Notes: a model not told the origin generated them from the sequence alone. 64,000 nt of DNA from Enchytraeus crypticus (GCA_905160935.1 CAJHZI010000743.1:586001-650000); one strand, 5' to 3'; positions 1-13,602 are shown, numbered from the stretch's first letter. A program made the numbers and translations.

Positions 1-92
1 CGTAGAAGCATTAACACTTACCACGTTTAAATATGAACAAAATCAGTTGTATTTAAACTGAAATTTAGAATGTTACAAAAATGGTGACTTAC

Positions 93-3000
93 ACACACTC
101 CCATTGGATACAGTACAATAAACAACGTGTATCTGCAAATAATAAACATAGTAATGCAAAATTCTTGCCAATCATGTAAAACTGAAAACAAGAAAGATAA
201 GCTAAATCTAAATCGGACAAAACTATAATAAAAGTAATCACTAGGGGAAATAGATTCTAATAATAATAATTATAATCTTCAATAGATGAACAAAAATATG
301 TCTAAATGTCGCCGATTAACTACTTAAATCTTGCACAAATTTATAAAATATCCAGAAATAAAATCAATCAATCAATCAATATTATCAGCATAAATAGCAA
401 TCAATTCTACATCAAATTCTAAATAAGACTCATAAGCAGCAACAGCAATTAATTTTTTCCATTGGCAATATACAATCTAATAAGATTTCAATAGGTCCGA
501 AATTTGTTTCAATTTTCAATCTGAGTCATAAAATTTAATACACCGAATTGATGTATCCATTCCTAGCTGTGTTGATTATCTCAAGATTACGAAACTCATT
601 CAGTTCCCTATCGGTCTACTCTAAATTTCTGGAACCCCAAAAGAATACACAAAGTATTTCTGGGAGAGCGATACAAGAAAGACTATACCTGCCAATATAA
701 TTGTGTAAACTGGGCAAAGACATGCTTCGCATCAACATATCTTTCTATAGCATAACAATTACTGTTTGACTAAGTATGTTTTACACCTGCATATTGTAAC
801 GCCAATTAATTATAAACTCCCTGATGCCTTCTCGAGATGATGAATAGGCCATTAATCGATGCATATGTAACATGTCTACCAACCAACCTTCATGTAACTT
901 TAATTTATTCTAGTAACTGAACTGTACCCAAATATTCTGTTAAAAATTGATTTACATTAACACAAACTTTCATATAAAGCAATTAGTATTTTACATATGA
1001 ACTTTATTTCGTTAGGCAAAGAGTTAAATCTGATGACCACCTGGCATACTGCAGAGGAGCTGGAATCACTTTAGCAATAGTTCCCATGTAGAATGTGTAG
1101 CGAATGATCTCCGTCACGCACCAGGCAATGCAGATCAGAGGCACTCCTATCTGATTCTGGCTCTATCAGTTTTAGCAATCAAATAAATGACTAAAAGTAA
1201 CAACCTTCAGCGTACTCTAAAAATATCTGCCTTTATAAAAGAATTTATTAAGTAAATCCGTTGAGTTGCTCTGAAGTAAAACAGGAGATTGTAAAAGCAT
1301 ACATTAAAGACAAATTCATTCATCTTTCACATTCAGATATTTTGCATCTCGGCATCACCAGCCGTACTATATATGCACAAAGAATGCATAGCAAAGTCAT
1401 ATAACAAAGTAGGTATAAAAGGATTGAGATGAGATTTGCAAAGTAAGTTCGTTTAAGAATAATTTATCAGTAATTATTATTTTTGCCATTAATCCACAAT
1501 AGTTCTTAGAAGAATTAGGGTTCGTTTTGGAATTCATCCTCTCCCTAGTTAATGCATTCTTACAATTATATCTCTCTAAATGCCAAAAAGGCATAGAGTA
1601 AAGATAATCCAAGGAAGACAAATACTGGCAATAATTATACTAGCTCATGTAAAGGAGAAATCATATCAAGGGCCTGAAAAGAACAGCAGAAAATCAATAA
1701 ATTCTTGATATATAATAGAAAATAACAGCCATATAACAGCAAAGGCATGACTTTTCTATTTCGAGTAGTATTATAGACACAACAATTAAAATTTCATCTC
1801 ATATAGCAACGCAACTGTTCTGCTACATCTGTAGCCGAACAGATTACATGTTATTTCTGTACTGTAACTTTCTGCAGTTTTCAGATTGAAATGAAATAAA
1901 AGCAAATATTAAAATTATGATCAATTAATAGTACTTGCCATAGACAATGTGGACATGAAGTGGATAGCGGAAGATAGAGAATAGTGAAGGCGGTTTATAC
2001 CCGGGACCTGCCGGGCATGGGCATGGGCAGTGCACCAAGAGAGAGAGAGCCATATACTAGAAAATTGCAAGAAAGCAGGGATAGGGGTTAATAAATGCTA
2101 TTTCAGAGATCAAGAATAATGATGAAGTGACAAATTTGAAGCTACTTAATTCAAAATTTTGGCAGAATTCAAACCTCAGGGGCCACATAGAGAACTCCCC
2201 ATATGAGAAACACCCTTGAGGCCAACTGCACGGCCGTCAAGACTGGATTTGATCTCACAATTCCTACAGCTGAGTGCACAACCTGCGCAAATCAATCGTG
2301 CAGTAAATAAATAGTAGCAGTGATGGAGAAAATACTTTTACAAAAAAATTGGAAATTACTTTCAATAGTATTCTCAAAGAACATTAAAAAAAATATCTTT
2401 AAATGAAAGTTAAAATGAAAGTAAAATACTATTTTACCCATCACTGAATAGATTGTTGTGAGTGTAAACATCGAGATACAAAATATTAAAGTATATGTCA
2501 TAAATCCTGAATTTTCAATAATTTTCATCAAAGTAAAATTTGTTATTGTTATCTTACTACCCAATATCTTACTGACTCTGAAAGTATTATTGTTTATGAT
2601 ATGAGTGTAAAATTTGAGTATAAATCTGACCAGTTTGCTGTGAGAAAGCTTTAGGCTAGAAACTAAATGCTAAGTTTACTACCTTTCTGGTAATTTCAAG
2701 TGAATTATAATTGTAAAAACAGCCATTGATAATTACTAAAACATGTTAGATATAATCTTACATAATTTTAATAACTTAATTATATACTACTATATGTACG
2801 TCTTTACATCTAAAATACAATACCTCAAGCATAGCTAATGTTTGAAAGATGTTAAGAGACCATTTCACTTCATCATACATTCCCACATAGCTTTGATGTC
2901 TAGCATAGTGAAACAGCGCAAATACAGCCACTGCGGTCCATCTGAAAATATGACATTTAACACAGAATATTATTTTGTTGAAGACACTGGCGATTCTCTC

Positions 3001-4495
3001 CTATTTCTTAGCATCTAATAAAAGTTTTTATTCTCTAAAAAATTCCTTTTCCAGACAATCACAGACAAATCATATACAAATTTCCAACTCTAATTAAGTT
3101 ATCCTAATTAGACTTTTTATAAACTAAGAATAAAGCATCATCTCATTAGTAATTCTCCTTAACCAAAAATAAATGAATAGAGGAACATCACGCTGCAAGA
3201 AATTCTATAGGCACAAAAATAGTAGAGCAAGTGAGTAGAACAACTGATAGAAGCTAATACTACTACCTTTGTATATAATACAATGCTTGTACTTATATAA
3301 TGCATTGTTTATTAATTGATTCTGCAAAGTGGCACTAGAACCACTGCTGTTTGTGGATATTGTGTCTTAGGCAGTGGTTAAAGTGGGAATTGAGAGCTTG
3401 AGGAATTATCATAATTTTTCAGGTTTTATCGAGTGGATAGAGTGGCGCACAACACTAAGTTGGTGAAATCATGAATTTCTCTCTTATATCTACGTCAAAT
3501 GGGTAGTTGAGTAAGTAAGGAAATACAAGGATTATGTATATATAGTTAAGTGGAGTATAGATGCATAAAATACGATTATAAACGATTAGATGCATAAAAT
3601 ACAAATAAAGTACGATTGGATAGTGAGAAATATTAAGAGCATAAGTATGCTCAGATGAAAATTGGTAGTGTCATATTAGGATCGATCATAGAAAATGATA
3701 AGATAGAGTCATGAAAAGATTTAAAGTTTTGGCTGGCACAGGAGAAATAATAATGGAGCAAATAGAAATGGAGATATGCTAGTGGAGAAGGCATATGGAT
3801 TTATAGGCAATTATTTTGAAATAGAATGGAGGAGAGATAAGAATTTTGTAAGGATGATTTTTTTAATTTAGGAGAAGAGCAGTTTTCAGCAGAGTGGCTT
3901 ATAAAATAATGGATACATTACACAGTTGTGGAACTTCGAAAATTTAGTTTGTTAGGACAGAGGGCAAAGAGTGTAAAATAGGGCGCAAGCATAAGGTGTA
4001 TGCAAACTTCGCATAAGGTGTATGCAAACTTCGGTTCAATCTATTATCCTCAGTATTTAGTAAATTGAGAACTTATATCGAATGCTTGAGATTATTGGAT
4101 AGGCCTACTGGATTGTTGAAATATAAATTACTACATGAAGCTTACTAGACGAACTAAGCTAGTAGTTGAAGGAGGACTGGAATGGCTGATTAAGAGTTAA
4201 CCTAAGTAAGGATGTTAAGGCTGGATGCTCATTCTTTTAATTAACCTCAAGAAGAGCTGTTGTCTGTTAGCAATATCGACGAAAAGAGACGAAAAAAGAC
4301 TATAAGGATATCACAATTAAGCATTCATATAGTAATTAAACTAATAGACCAGAACATCATTGCATAAAAAGTAGAGCATATTATACATGTATACCCAATA
4401 GCTTGCACGAAATTGTAGAGAAACAGGTAGATAGTTGCCAAGCTGGGAGCTGAAGACTCGTTTCTGCTATGGGCAGTTTCTCTTTTGGGCACCAT
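93..4495 (-). CDS. 3-hydroxyacyl-CoA dehydratase (HACD1/2-like), partial, 5 exons
   Basis: Exons in coding order are 4495-4395, 2941-2824, 2282-2175, 1162-1041 and 132-93; all phases agree and give 163 residues. The acceptor of exon 4 could also be at 1156 or 1150 in the same frame. The last exons lie off the left edge. HACD enzymes remove water from 3-hydroxyacyl-CoA in the ER elongation cycle for very-long-chain fatty acids. Family landmarks are visible in order: YLFLYN in the first membrane segment, FQTLAMLEVVHSAVGIVRS, a QLASRVFLIW stretch, VTEIIRYTFY, and ARYTLFIVLYPMGV. The Tyr of LYPMGV (residue 158) is the family's catalytic Tyr; the partner Glu is expected seven residues later, in the missing next exon. 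The match is closer to HACD1/2 than to HACD3, and no N-terminal CS domain is seen. The ATG at 4495 opens the frame that runs into exon 1, and the gene is divergent from CAMLG. Confidence 0.9.
3989..4032. repeat. 22-bp perfect tandem duplication
   Basis: Two identical 22-bp copies lie side by side in the first intron of the HACD-like gene. No function is apparent. Confidence 0.7.
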
Positions 4496-4931
4496 CTTAG
4501 GACCGTAAATTCGCCTGTTGAGAGCTTCGGGGCTTCAGAACTTCGGCTGAGATCAAAAACTGGGTTCACAGTTTAGGTTGTTCACTGTTTACATGTGCAC
4601 CAGTAGTGATCTTAACCCAAACTAGTGATCTGCTTATGACTCCAAATTTACAAAAATGCTTAATTCAGTAACATTCTGGAATAGCACAATACTCAATTTA
4701 ATAACCAAAATCAGATTCCTAGCTATTTCCAACTGAATAATTTATAGTTAAAACAATAAAGACTCATTTTAAATGAGGCTCTTTACTGTTGATAATTTTC
4801 CTCAGAACCGGATGCTCTGCTGTAGTTAATGAAGATGAAAAAATAAATATTGTGTTTTGGGTTTTAAATAATTATTAGTTAAAATAGTGTAGTAATAGAA
4901 ATTAATTTAGATCATTAGATACTTATCTATA
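4496..4931. promoter_or_regulatory. shared upstream region of HACD-like and CAMLG-like genes
   Basis: The two ATG codons, at 4495 on the minus strand and 4932 on the plus strand, face away from each other across 436 bp, so both promoters and 5' UTRs must lie here or overlap it. The region is AT-rich with no CpG-dense core and no recognised repeat. Exact transcription starts cannot be read from the sequence. Confidence 0.5.
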
Positions 4932-7900
4932 ATGGCGGAACAAGTGCCACGCCAGTCATTATCGGCTGCTGAACTAAGAGAACGGCGAAGACGAAAGATT
5001 TTGGATGGTTCGGAACAGCGTATGAAAAAGGTGTTATGTGGTGGGAATCTTGAAGAGAATTCTGAGCAAGTAAATTCACATGATCATGCCCATCCTCAAG
5101 TAGAAGGTTGTATTCTAAACTGTCAGTTATAGTTATAATATTCTTGGGAACTACGAGTATTTAGTCTTCATTCTTTACAAACTTTGCAATTTTATTACCA
5201 CAATGCTTAATGTGTTGAGTACATATTCTTCTGTATATTTTGATTTTTGGCTATTTTTATTTGCTCCTTCATTTCAGAATATGGCATCTTGGATTTTGTG
5301 CAAGTTAATAAGCTCAGAGTTTTAAGTAATCTTCTAGCTCTTCTTTGTACTGACTTACCATTTAAGATTCCAGGTCTTACGACTGTGAATTACTTGGCAA
5401 GTTTCATATTGTGTGATGTGTTATAGCTATGAGTGCACTACTATTGAGCACAATAGCTATGACATCATATCCAAAGAACGAAAACAAGTGCGTGAACTAA
5501 ACGTATAGAAATGGGTATGTTTTTGAAGATAAACACAATGAAAGTATGACATATGATATCACCAAGCTTTTTCCCAGGTTCTGAACTCCCTTATAGCACA
5601 AATCGAAAATAATTATCACATAAGTTTTGGTGATTTCAGTCGGCAGCAATTTAATTAGACATATGGTCTAAAATATATCTCTCTGTTAGTGCACGGCCTA
5701 CTGGAAGGTTCATGGTATATAACGCCTCCACTCAGCTGTAACTTCTGTTTTCCTCCTCTTGTCCACATATGAGTAGATCTCTATATCATCTATCTAGCAA
5801 TGCTCATTCTTGTTGCTATAGACCATTTTCCATTTTCTTGGAGGATTCTGCTTGTGATGAATAAACTATTATATTTTATTGAATGAATAAGTGTTATATT
5901 ATAATAAAGTATTATATTTTCTAAACTGTTACATTTTTGTGATTTATATTATCAGGAATTCAGAGAGATGAGGAGATTCAGCACACTGAGCCCCAATCTT
6001 ACGGAGATGCTCTGCCTAGAATACCTCTCTCAGATTTCCATCAGCGTAAATCAGAATCTAACTCTCATTCTGTCACTGAACGTCCCTCTCTCTGTCAGAC
6101 CAATGATAGACATCATACAGGAAAGGTTCTAGATACTGGAATACTCAGTGGTCACTCAGACAGTCGACAAGGTGCTAACTCTGCACAGTCGAGGTTGTAC
6201 GAGACATTATGCATTATCTGAAATTTTTAATTTATTTCTAGCATTAGATTCTGATTGAATCTGCTTTTATTTGAATCTGCTTTACCTTAAAAGAAATAGG
6301 CAATTTAAAGAAGCATTTGGTTTTTTTGAGAGTTGAGATAAAGTACAGGTTGACCTGTAGATCAGCAAATTTTCACCAATTTTGAAATGAATTGAATTTA
6401 TAATTACTTCATAGTTCTCTCAACAGTCAAGTACAACGCAGTACCTTAAAAGAGTCATATAGGGTGAGATGCACTCACAAATGCCCAAATTTTTCATTGC
6501 TGTGAATTTTGAATAAATTGGTAAATATGACAGAAGTCAAGTTTTCTACTTTTGCATCATTGGTTCATTGGTTCATGTTATACTAATGTTAGAAATTCTG
6601 CAGCCTTACATTTTAATGAGACTTTTGAGATCAGTGATGTAAAGGGCTACTGAAAATGTTAGTCTGTATAGTTTTGAAATTGCTTAAGATCAAGAGCTTT
6701 TTTCGTTGGAACCTGGCATGTAATTGGAATGATATTAGAGTCAGAGCCTCAGAGGGTTAGGGTGCCTTCAGAGGCATGAATACCTGCAATGGTGTGAATT
6801 GCTTAATCCTTTGAAGGTTTCATTGTATTAATAATACTAGTTTATAAATAAGTTTCTATGTAGAGAGTTCTGTTTAAAACTGAGTGATTTGTATTTTAAT
6901 GTCATTGAGATTGATTGATTGATGCAGAAATGGCTCATCACCACAATCATCAGGTCACACTGCATCCAGATCATCAGTCGAGCAGATGCTTAGTAATGAC
7001 GAAGATGCTGATGTAAATGATGATGTTGCGGTCCTCGCACCGTCGTTTACTCGTGCTTTCGTTTGTGCAATAGTTGCGGTGCTTGTACGACTGCTGATGC
7101 ACACCGGTTTTTCTTCTTTGGTTCAGGTACTACGTTAAGCCTTATAGTCTCAATTTAATGTTTTTGTAAAATTATTTAACATATTGTAATATGTAACATC
7201 TTTCGTCTATTTACTATTGCTTAGATTCCTTTCAAAGAATACTCTCTTTTATTTATGATTACACACAATTTAAAAAATAAGAAAGTGCTCTAAACAATTA
7301 TATATTGAATTGCATGCAGCTAATTGAAAATACAATCCTACTAATTAAAATCATTTTTTCAGTGTTATTTTAATATTTCACTTAGCAATTGGTAACACAG
7401 TTTTGGGTTGTGTCTAGTATCTGGTCTTCTGCTGTCTCTATTGCTGTGAGGGTTGAAGATCCAGACATCAACATTGTTTGAGGAAATGGACGTTAAACCA
7501 CTATTATGAGATTCTCACAACCATAACATATGAAAGTTTCTATATATTAGTTACATACATATTATAAAAATTTTGTGTTGTTTGTAAAATTCATATCATT
7601 TTCTAAAAGAATATTTCTTGCATAACTCAAATATATTAAGTATTACAGTTAAGTTATAAATCATGATATTAAAATTTTATATCCCTGGTTGTGCTTATGC
7701 ATGGATGTTGTGCAACATTATCATACTACGATTCCTACTACTGTTGGCCTACCTGTCTTTGACCTACCTCAGATGGGTAGAAGCTACCCTTTGGTGAAGG
7801 GCCAATCATCTTAATATTAGAAGATGGGTAGCTGACAATACCTAGATAACCTGAGAGTCTGTTTTAAATGGGGAGCATCACATATATTCATATGTGATGC

Positions 7901-9947
7901 TGGTGTTGGTGGTGAGCTTATCATGCATACTTCATGCATTCGTTACTTAGTTGGTGCTGTTAAATCGCCATTTGGTACTTCTCTGTGTATATACTATGGA
8001 TTCATGTTTTTATTACTATTATAAGTTTGCTAATATAACTGTTTTTATTTGCTGGCTGCAGAATGCTGTAATTCCGTTCTTCACGTTAGAAGCTCTCTTC
8101 ATATTTCACTGGATTCACAATGGAATGGTATATAAATCTTGATACTAATGTTATTGTATGTTGTGAAGTGCTTTTTACTGCAGTAGCCATTTTATCGACT
8201 GATATTCATTGTTTAGCTTATTTATCCTTTCTGTCGACGCTGAGTATTTTGTTGCTCAGATGAGTTATTCTCCATTACAAATGGATTCATTTCCTGAATT
8301 TTTGCAGATTTCATAGCGGATGTTGACAGAAGTATAGGCAATAAATTAGTAAAATTACTGCATAGTTTTGACGATTGATTCTTTAACAATAGTATCTATA
8401 ACGTTTGACTGCCTTTATCTTTATATCACATATGGGCACTTAGTTTTTATTAATACAGTGTTTTCACTTCTTTGAAAATAAGGTGCTGCATTGTAAAAAG
8501 GTTAAAGCCAAGTTTAGCATCAGTTTCTTGCTCGATAGCATGTTAATGACGGGGAGAGCATTGGATTTGAACCCTTCACTTATAGATCCGATGTTGATCA
8601 ACTTTCCGACATGCCACTGACTGTTTATAATTCTGGTGCCAGTTTATGATTGAGTTTATCTGATAAATCTATATTTGGAATAAAGTTCTCTGTCTAAAAT
8701 AAAGATCTAACTGTGGCTTGAATATTGTTGTTGACACGATTAATGGTTAACTTTGAATTTAGGTATATTTAGTATTACTTGCTAATATCATTAGTTGTTT
8801 GTTGATTATAATTGTAATACACAAGGAAGATTTTGTAAAGCAATGTACTTTTAATGTCTGTTTCTGTATCGCAATGGACATTGTCAGAGGCAACCCTACT
8901 GGCATTCAAACCTATAGCCTCCTGCTTCTCAGTCCAGAGTTTTATCCACTCGGCCTTTCATCCAGTACTTTATCAATATTTAGTTCTTTATTATATTTAG
9001 CATTATTCTTTCTCTCTTAGTGCACTGCCTACTGGCAGGTCCATGGTATATAACGCCTCCACTCTTCTCTGTCTTCCGCCTTCCTCTTCATTTCCACATA
9101 TGAGTGGGTCTCTAAATCATCTAACGTACCTAATCTCGGCCTGACCCATCCTCTTTTTCCTTCCATTCTACCTTCTATGACTTGTAATAGACTTGTAATA
9201 GACTATGATTTGTAATGACTTATAATAGACCTTCCCCCCTTAGAATGTGTCCTATCCAACTCTTCTTCCTGTTTCTTAATACGTTTAGCAACTGTCTATC
9301 TGTGCCAACTCTCTCTAGAACTTCCTCATTTGCAGCCTTTTGAGTCCAACTAATCCTCTCCATTCTTCTCCAAATCTACATTTCCATTGCCTCCAGTTTC
9401 CTAATATCTTCCTTCCTTAAGGTCCATGGTTCACATCCATACAATAGCGTGGTCCAAACCAAAGTTTTCACTATCTTTATCTTTGTATCTTTCTTCAGAC
9501 TTTTTGTTAATAGTTCTTTTCTACTACCAAAGGCCGCTTTTGCATGTGCAATCCTACTGCATATTTCAGTCTCACATTTCCCATCATCGGTTATAGTATG
9601 ACCCAAATATTTGAAACTCCATACCTGTTCCAATTTCGTACCTTTTATTGTGATCTTAACTTCACCTTTATTATTGGACACTCTCATAACCTTCGTCTTT
9701 TTTATATTATTTTTTTATATTAGCATTATTATATTTCGTTCATTTGTCTAACTTTCAGAGCACTAATGAAGGGGGTGGAGTGAGTCGTATGATGACCCTG
9801 CTATTGAACCTCTATGCTACGATGATGCCTCATCTAATCAGAACCGTTCAGCCGTTCATCCATCTCCTGTCCAGAGTGTTTGACGACTTTGCCATCTACA
9901 TGTTCTTCTTTATTTGTGCTCACTTACTGTTTGGACAGAGTGCGTGA
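4932..9947 (+). CDS. CAMLG: CAMLG/GET2-like tail-anchored protein insertion receptor, 5 exons
   Basis: Exons are 4932-5106, 5956-6193, 6928-7126, 8062-8127 and 9759-9947; phases agree and give 288 residues, close to the 296 of human CAMLG. In animals CAMLG pairs with WRB/GET1 in the ER membrane to receive tail-anchored proteins from TRC40/GET3. The N-terminus carries the Arg-rich targeting-factor binding motif (RERRRRKIL, about residues 17-25, followed by a second basic patch with EQRMKK). A long Ser/His/Asp-rich linker (about 50-175) follows. Three membrane segments sit at about 179-197, 205-223 and 268-285, the last with a DDFAIYMFFFICAHLL pattern like the C-terminus of the human protein. 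Donors of exons 1 and 2 are the weak form GTTGTA. Introns 1, 3 and 4 hold repeat fragments. Recognition rests on motif order and length, not on an alignment. Confidence 0.88.
5684..5800 (-). mobile_element. RTE-type LINE 3'-end fragment
   Basis: This stretch in CAMLG intron 1 matches the 3' end of the RTE copy at 45562, including the GTGCACTGCCTACTGGCAGG-like block (diverged here) next to a short CT run. It is a 5'-truncated, mutated copy. Confidence 0.7.
8509..8622 (-). mobile_element. SINE-1 copy (diverged)
   Basis: On the minus strand it keeps the box B-like GGGTTCAAATCC region and the 3' tail common to SINE-1, with many substitutions. It lies in CAMLG intron 4. Confidence 0.6.
9009..9710 (-). 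mobile_element. RTE-type LINE 3' fragment with end of reverse transcriptase ORF
   Basis: A 103-codon open stretch at 9376-9687 is nearly identical in sequence to the C-terminal reverse-transcriptase part of the copy at 45562 (motifs FKYLGHTITDDGKCETEI and AKAAFGSRKELLTKSL). The 3' UTR runs to the CT-rich tail at 9009. It is inserted antisense in CAMLG intron 4 and ends about 50 bp before exon 5. The copy is 5'-truncated, and a short local duplication occurs near 9180-9220. Confidence 0.85.
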
Positions 9948-10394
9948 TTGAATGATCACGTTCTTAATCGGCTTTGCTTTGGGTCTATAGATATATTTCT
10001 TTTTCTAAGTTAATCTTTTTAACAATATCATTTGTTCTAGATTTTTGTTTTAGGTAATTTTATTTAAGTATAATTTTCACTTCATTCTCTAGGGTGCAAC
10101 CTAAACGTAATCATTGGATTATCTTAAATACTCTTAGACTGTCAGGACACAATTAATGGTTGGTCTTAGCAGACCAGTTTTAATTCTTTAAATATAAAAA
10201 AAATTTCTCTAGGACAGTTGAAGGCTTAATGTGTGACATTGTTTATCAGTCTAAATAATATTATCTGCCCATTAACCCAATTCTAATTCAGTTTAAATGT
10301 TATGTCATGTGAAATGATTTAATGAACATTTAATTTTTACTACTTATTTTTAATATATAGTTCCTGTTTAAACATTCAGTTGAAAGTATTTGAG

Positions 10395-10400
10395 AATAAA
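10395..10400 (+). promoter_or_regulatory. possible poly(A) signal of CAMLG
   Basis: An AATAAA hexamer lies about 450 bp after the CAMLG stop codon. In such AT-rich DNA the hexamer is common, so the assignment is tentative. Confidence 0.3.
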
Positions 10401-10852
10401 TATATTATTTAATAAGGTAAAAAAAGAAATTATTGTAGTCTAAGTTTTATTTCCATAGTTTGATTAAAGTTCTAATTGATATTTCTTTTGATAGAATTGC
10501 GTTAAATTTATTGTATGCTGAACTCAATTTTTCTTATTTTTCGAAAGTATATTTTATATTGTTATTTTTTTTGTTTGTTGCAACACAGGCACAGTGTAAC
10601 ATTTTAAAGAAACAGACAAACTCAATAGGAACAATATGACACTATAGGGAGTTTAATAAATTTAAGAGTTTAATAAATTTCTGCATATGCTTCGTTCAAA
10701 TAGAATTAAAGCAATAAAATGTTTGTTCACACAAAAATGCGCATATAATAGTGTCGCATCTCTAAGTAGTTACGTTAAGGTGATAATATTAACGCTGCTT
10801 CTTTTAGTAACGGTAAATGAGATGAAACTAAATTTCAAGACAACCAAAAAAT

Positions 10853-11008
10853 ATATTTATATTATTTATTTATTTATATTATTTATTTATTTATATTATT
10901 TATTTATTTATATTATTTATTTATTTATATTATTTATTTATTTATATTATTTATTTATTTATATTATTTATTTATTTATATTATTTATTTATTTATATTA
11001 TTTATTTA
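10853..11008. repeat. 17-bp AT-only minisatellite
   Basis: About nine near-perfect copies of the unit ATTATTTATTTATTTAT lie in tandem. The plus strand happens to lack stop codons across it. Confidence 0.85.
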
Positions 11009-11825
11009 GTATAGATTAAAAGATAATTGTAATACAATCTATAAGTATGTATTGATCGTATTATGATCAAGAGCTAGTAACAAGTTTCAAATTTGAATAT
11101 AGATAGCGAAGCTAAGGACTTCTACTGGTTCAGAGTTTCATAATTTCTTGTTCATAATCTCTACAGAGGGCGATAACAAATGTTAATTTTTGAAGTCAAA
11201 AATGCTTGTTTGTATGTTTCTTTAAAAATTATTCCGAACTGGAACTCTATATGTGAGGGTATTCAATATTTTGATTGAATACTTTCGGGTTTTAGTTGTC
11301 AGGTTTTTCTCCGGTTTCAAATCTAGACTCCAGGATTATGTTCATAATTACGATGTATTGGAATAATGCATAATTTTTTGTTGTTTTACCCTAAAGCATT
11401 TATTGACACAATTCTTAATTCTGCCATGTTCCATTCCCAATATAGACATAAATTGTGTTATTTTTCTGATTCATCAATTGTGCTATTGTGGAAGATATAC
11501 CACGACGGACTGAATAAGTCTGCTTTGCTTTCTTTATTCATATTGTATAACTGTATTTAGTTTGTATAACTTAGTGGTTGTACTTATGTAATCATATCGA
11601 TTTATCAACTCTTTCTTAATGGTACTTAATTTGATGTGTTCTGTTCTTTATTATTGAATATTTTTGTTTGTATAATAATTGAGAATAATAAAAAAGTCAT
11701 TTTCAATGGGGCAATGAATAATCTGAATTGTCTAACAGCTGCACAGTTAGAGATGTACAGCAACATTGTACAGTTACATTAGATATATGAAGGTACATTA
11801 TACTTCAATTATTATTTATGAAATT

Positions 11826-12474
11826 CAGCATTACATCAGGATTCAACATTAGGGTTCAACATTAGGGTTCTACATCATGGTTCAACATCATGGTTCAGCA
11901 TTAGGGTTCAACATCATGGTTCAACATCATGGTTCAACACCAGTGTTCAACATTAGGGTTCAACATCATGGTTCAACATCATGGTTCAATATCATGGTTC
12001 AACATCATGGTTCAACATCATGGTTCAATATCATGGTTCAACAGCATGGTTCAACATCAGGGTTCAACATTAGGGTTCAACATCATGGTTCAACATCATG
12101 GTTCAACATCAGGGTTCAACATCAGGGTTCAACATCATGGTTCAACATCAGGGTTCAACATCAGGGTTCAACATTAGGGTTCAACGTCATGGTTCAACAT
12201 CATGGTTCAACATCAGGGTTCAACATTAGGGTTCAACATCATGGTTCAACATCATGGTTCAACACCAGTGTTCAACATAAGGGTTCAACATCATGGTTCA
12301 ACACCAGTGTTCAACATTAGGGTTCAACATCATGGTTCAACATCATGGTTCAACATCAGGGTTCAACACCAGTGTTCAACATAAGTGTTCAACATTAGGG
12401 TTCAACACCAATGTTCAACATAAGGGTTCAACGTCATGGTTCAACATTAGGGTTCAACATTAGGGTTCAATATT
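11826..12474. repeat. 13-bp minisatellite with several unit variants
   Basis: Nearly fifty tandem copies of a 13-bp unit, typically AACATCATGGTTC, with variants that change the middle (ATTAGGG, ATCAGGG, ACCAGTG, ATAAGGG). Variants are interspersed in short runs, which suggests repeated slippage or unequal exchange. Because 13 is not a multiple of three and the unit rarely creates stops, long open frames appear on the plus strand; they are by-products. Confidence 0.92.
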
Positions 12475-12704
12475 ACACTATAATATTCTTCTGTTATCAG
12501 GAGGTTGATTTACGTAAGACAGTAACATCCCATCCGCTTACAACCTAATGCTTAGTTTAGTCTCAGGCTGTAAACTCCTAATTATGTCTTTGATATGCAG
12601 AGCTCTGAAGTTGAGCCCTTCACCTAGTGATCTTATATCGGACACCTTACTGATGTCCTATCTACTTAGCCAGTGATTCTCTATTTCTGGCTAATGTTAC
12701 GTAT

Positions 12705-13125
12705 TCTGTAGTGACCACACCATTATATACATATGAAACATGGACCCTGATGAAGGAAGATATCAGGAAAATAGAGGCGTTGAAGTGTGGATATGGAGAA
12801 GAATGGAAAGGAATAGCAGGGCCCAAAAGGTTACAAACGAAAAAGTTCAGTAGAGACTTTGCACAGATAGTCAATTGATAAATCCATTAAGAAATAGGAA
12901 GAAGAGCTAGCTAGATGGGACAAATTCTACGGGGGGTGGAGGGAAGTTTGTTAAAAGAGGTCATAGAACCTAGAACTGAAGGTAAGAAAAACAGAGGCAG
13001 ACCGAGATTAGTAATGTTAGATGATTTAAAGATCCACTCTTATATGTCCATGAAGAAAAAAAGAAGATTGAGAAAAGTGGAAGAGTTATAAAGCATGGAC
13101 TTGCGAGGTGGCAGAAGAGTAAGAG
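12705..13125 (+). mobile_element. RTE-type LINE 3' fragment (plus strand)
   Basis: The plus strand matches the end of the RTE reverse-transcriptase ORF, with recognisable GAAACATGGACC, AGGCAGACCGAGATTAG and ATGGACTTGCGAGGT-like blocks. The frame is broken by stops and indels, and the 5' part is missing. Confidence 0.75.
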
Positions 13126-13550
13126 AGTTTCGTAAATTTACGTAATTCGTATACTGCAGTAATTCTTTGACTACAAATTATCCAACTTTTCTGTATTATA
13201 TTGCAATATGCTATTTCATTGAACCAAATTCAAGTCGACGAGCGAAGTGTCCAGAAATGGTGCAAAATCCAGAAAACCATTCCAGTGAGAAAAATTATTA
13301 TTTGGAAATACCGAGTCCTCTATCTCACCAACCTGAGCTTAAGCAACATAGAATTAGAATGCTAGTAATCTACAGTGTATCACAATGCTAAGAATCTAAT
13401 GCCTATCTGATCGGCTAAAATAGGTAAATGATGCGAATTCAAAACCCGAATGTCCAGTCTGGTGATAGGCAGTAAAGGAATGTGTGACTGTCGCATGTGA
13501 CTATAATATAACCCGATGTCAAATTACCTCAATAAAAAACGTAGTAGTAA

Positions 13551-13552
<2 letters not shown>

Positions 13553-13602
<50 letters not shown>

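Noticed and set aside
4381-4569. 62-codon minus-strand open frame MNPVFDLSRSSEAPKLSTG
   Set aside because: It overlaps HACD exon 1 in another frame; the frame starting at 4495 gives the family's YLFLYN sequence and a correct donor phase.
10687-11019. 110-codon open frame ending in a Tyr/Ile/Leu-rich repeat
   Set aside because: Its second half is the 17-bp AT minisatellite and the first half has no recognisable domain.
11877-12384. Open frames of 60-147 codons encoding VQHHGSTSWFN-type repeats
   Set aside because: They are by-products of a 13-bp minisatellite; several frames are open and there is no gene context.
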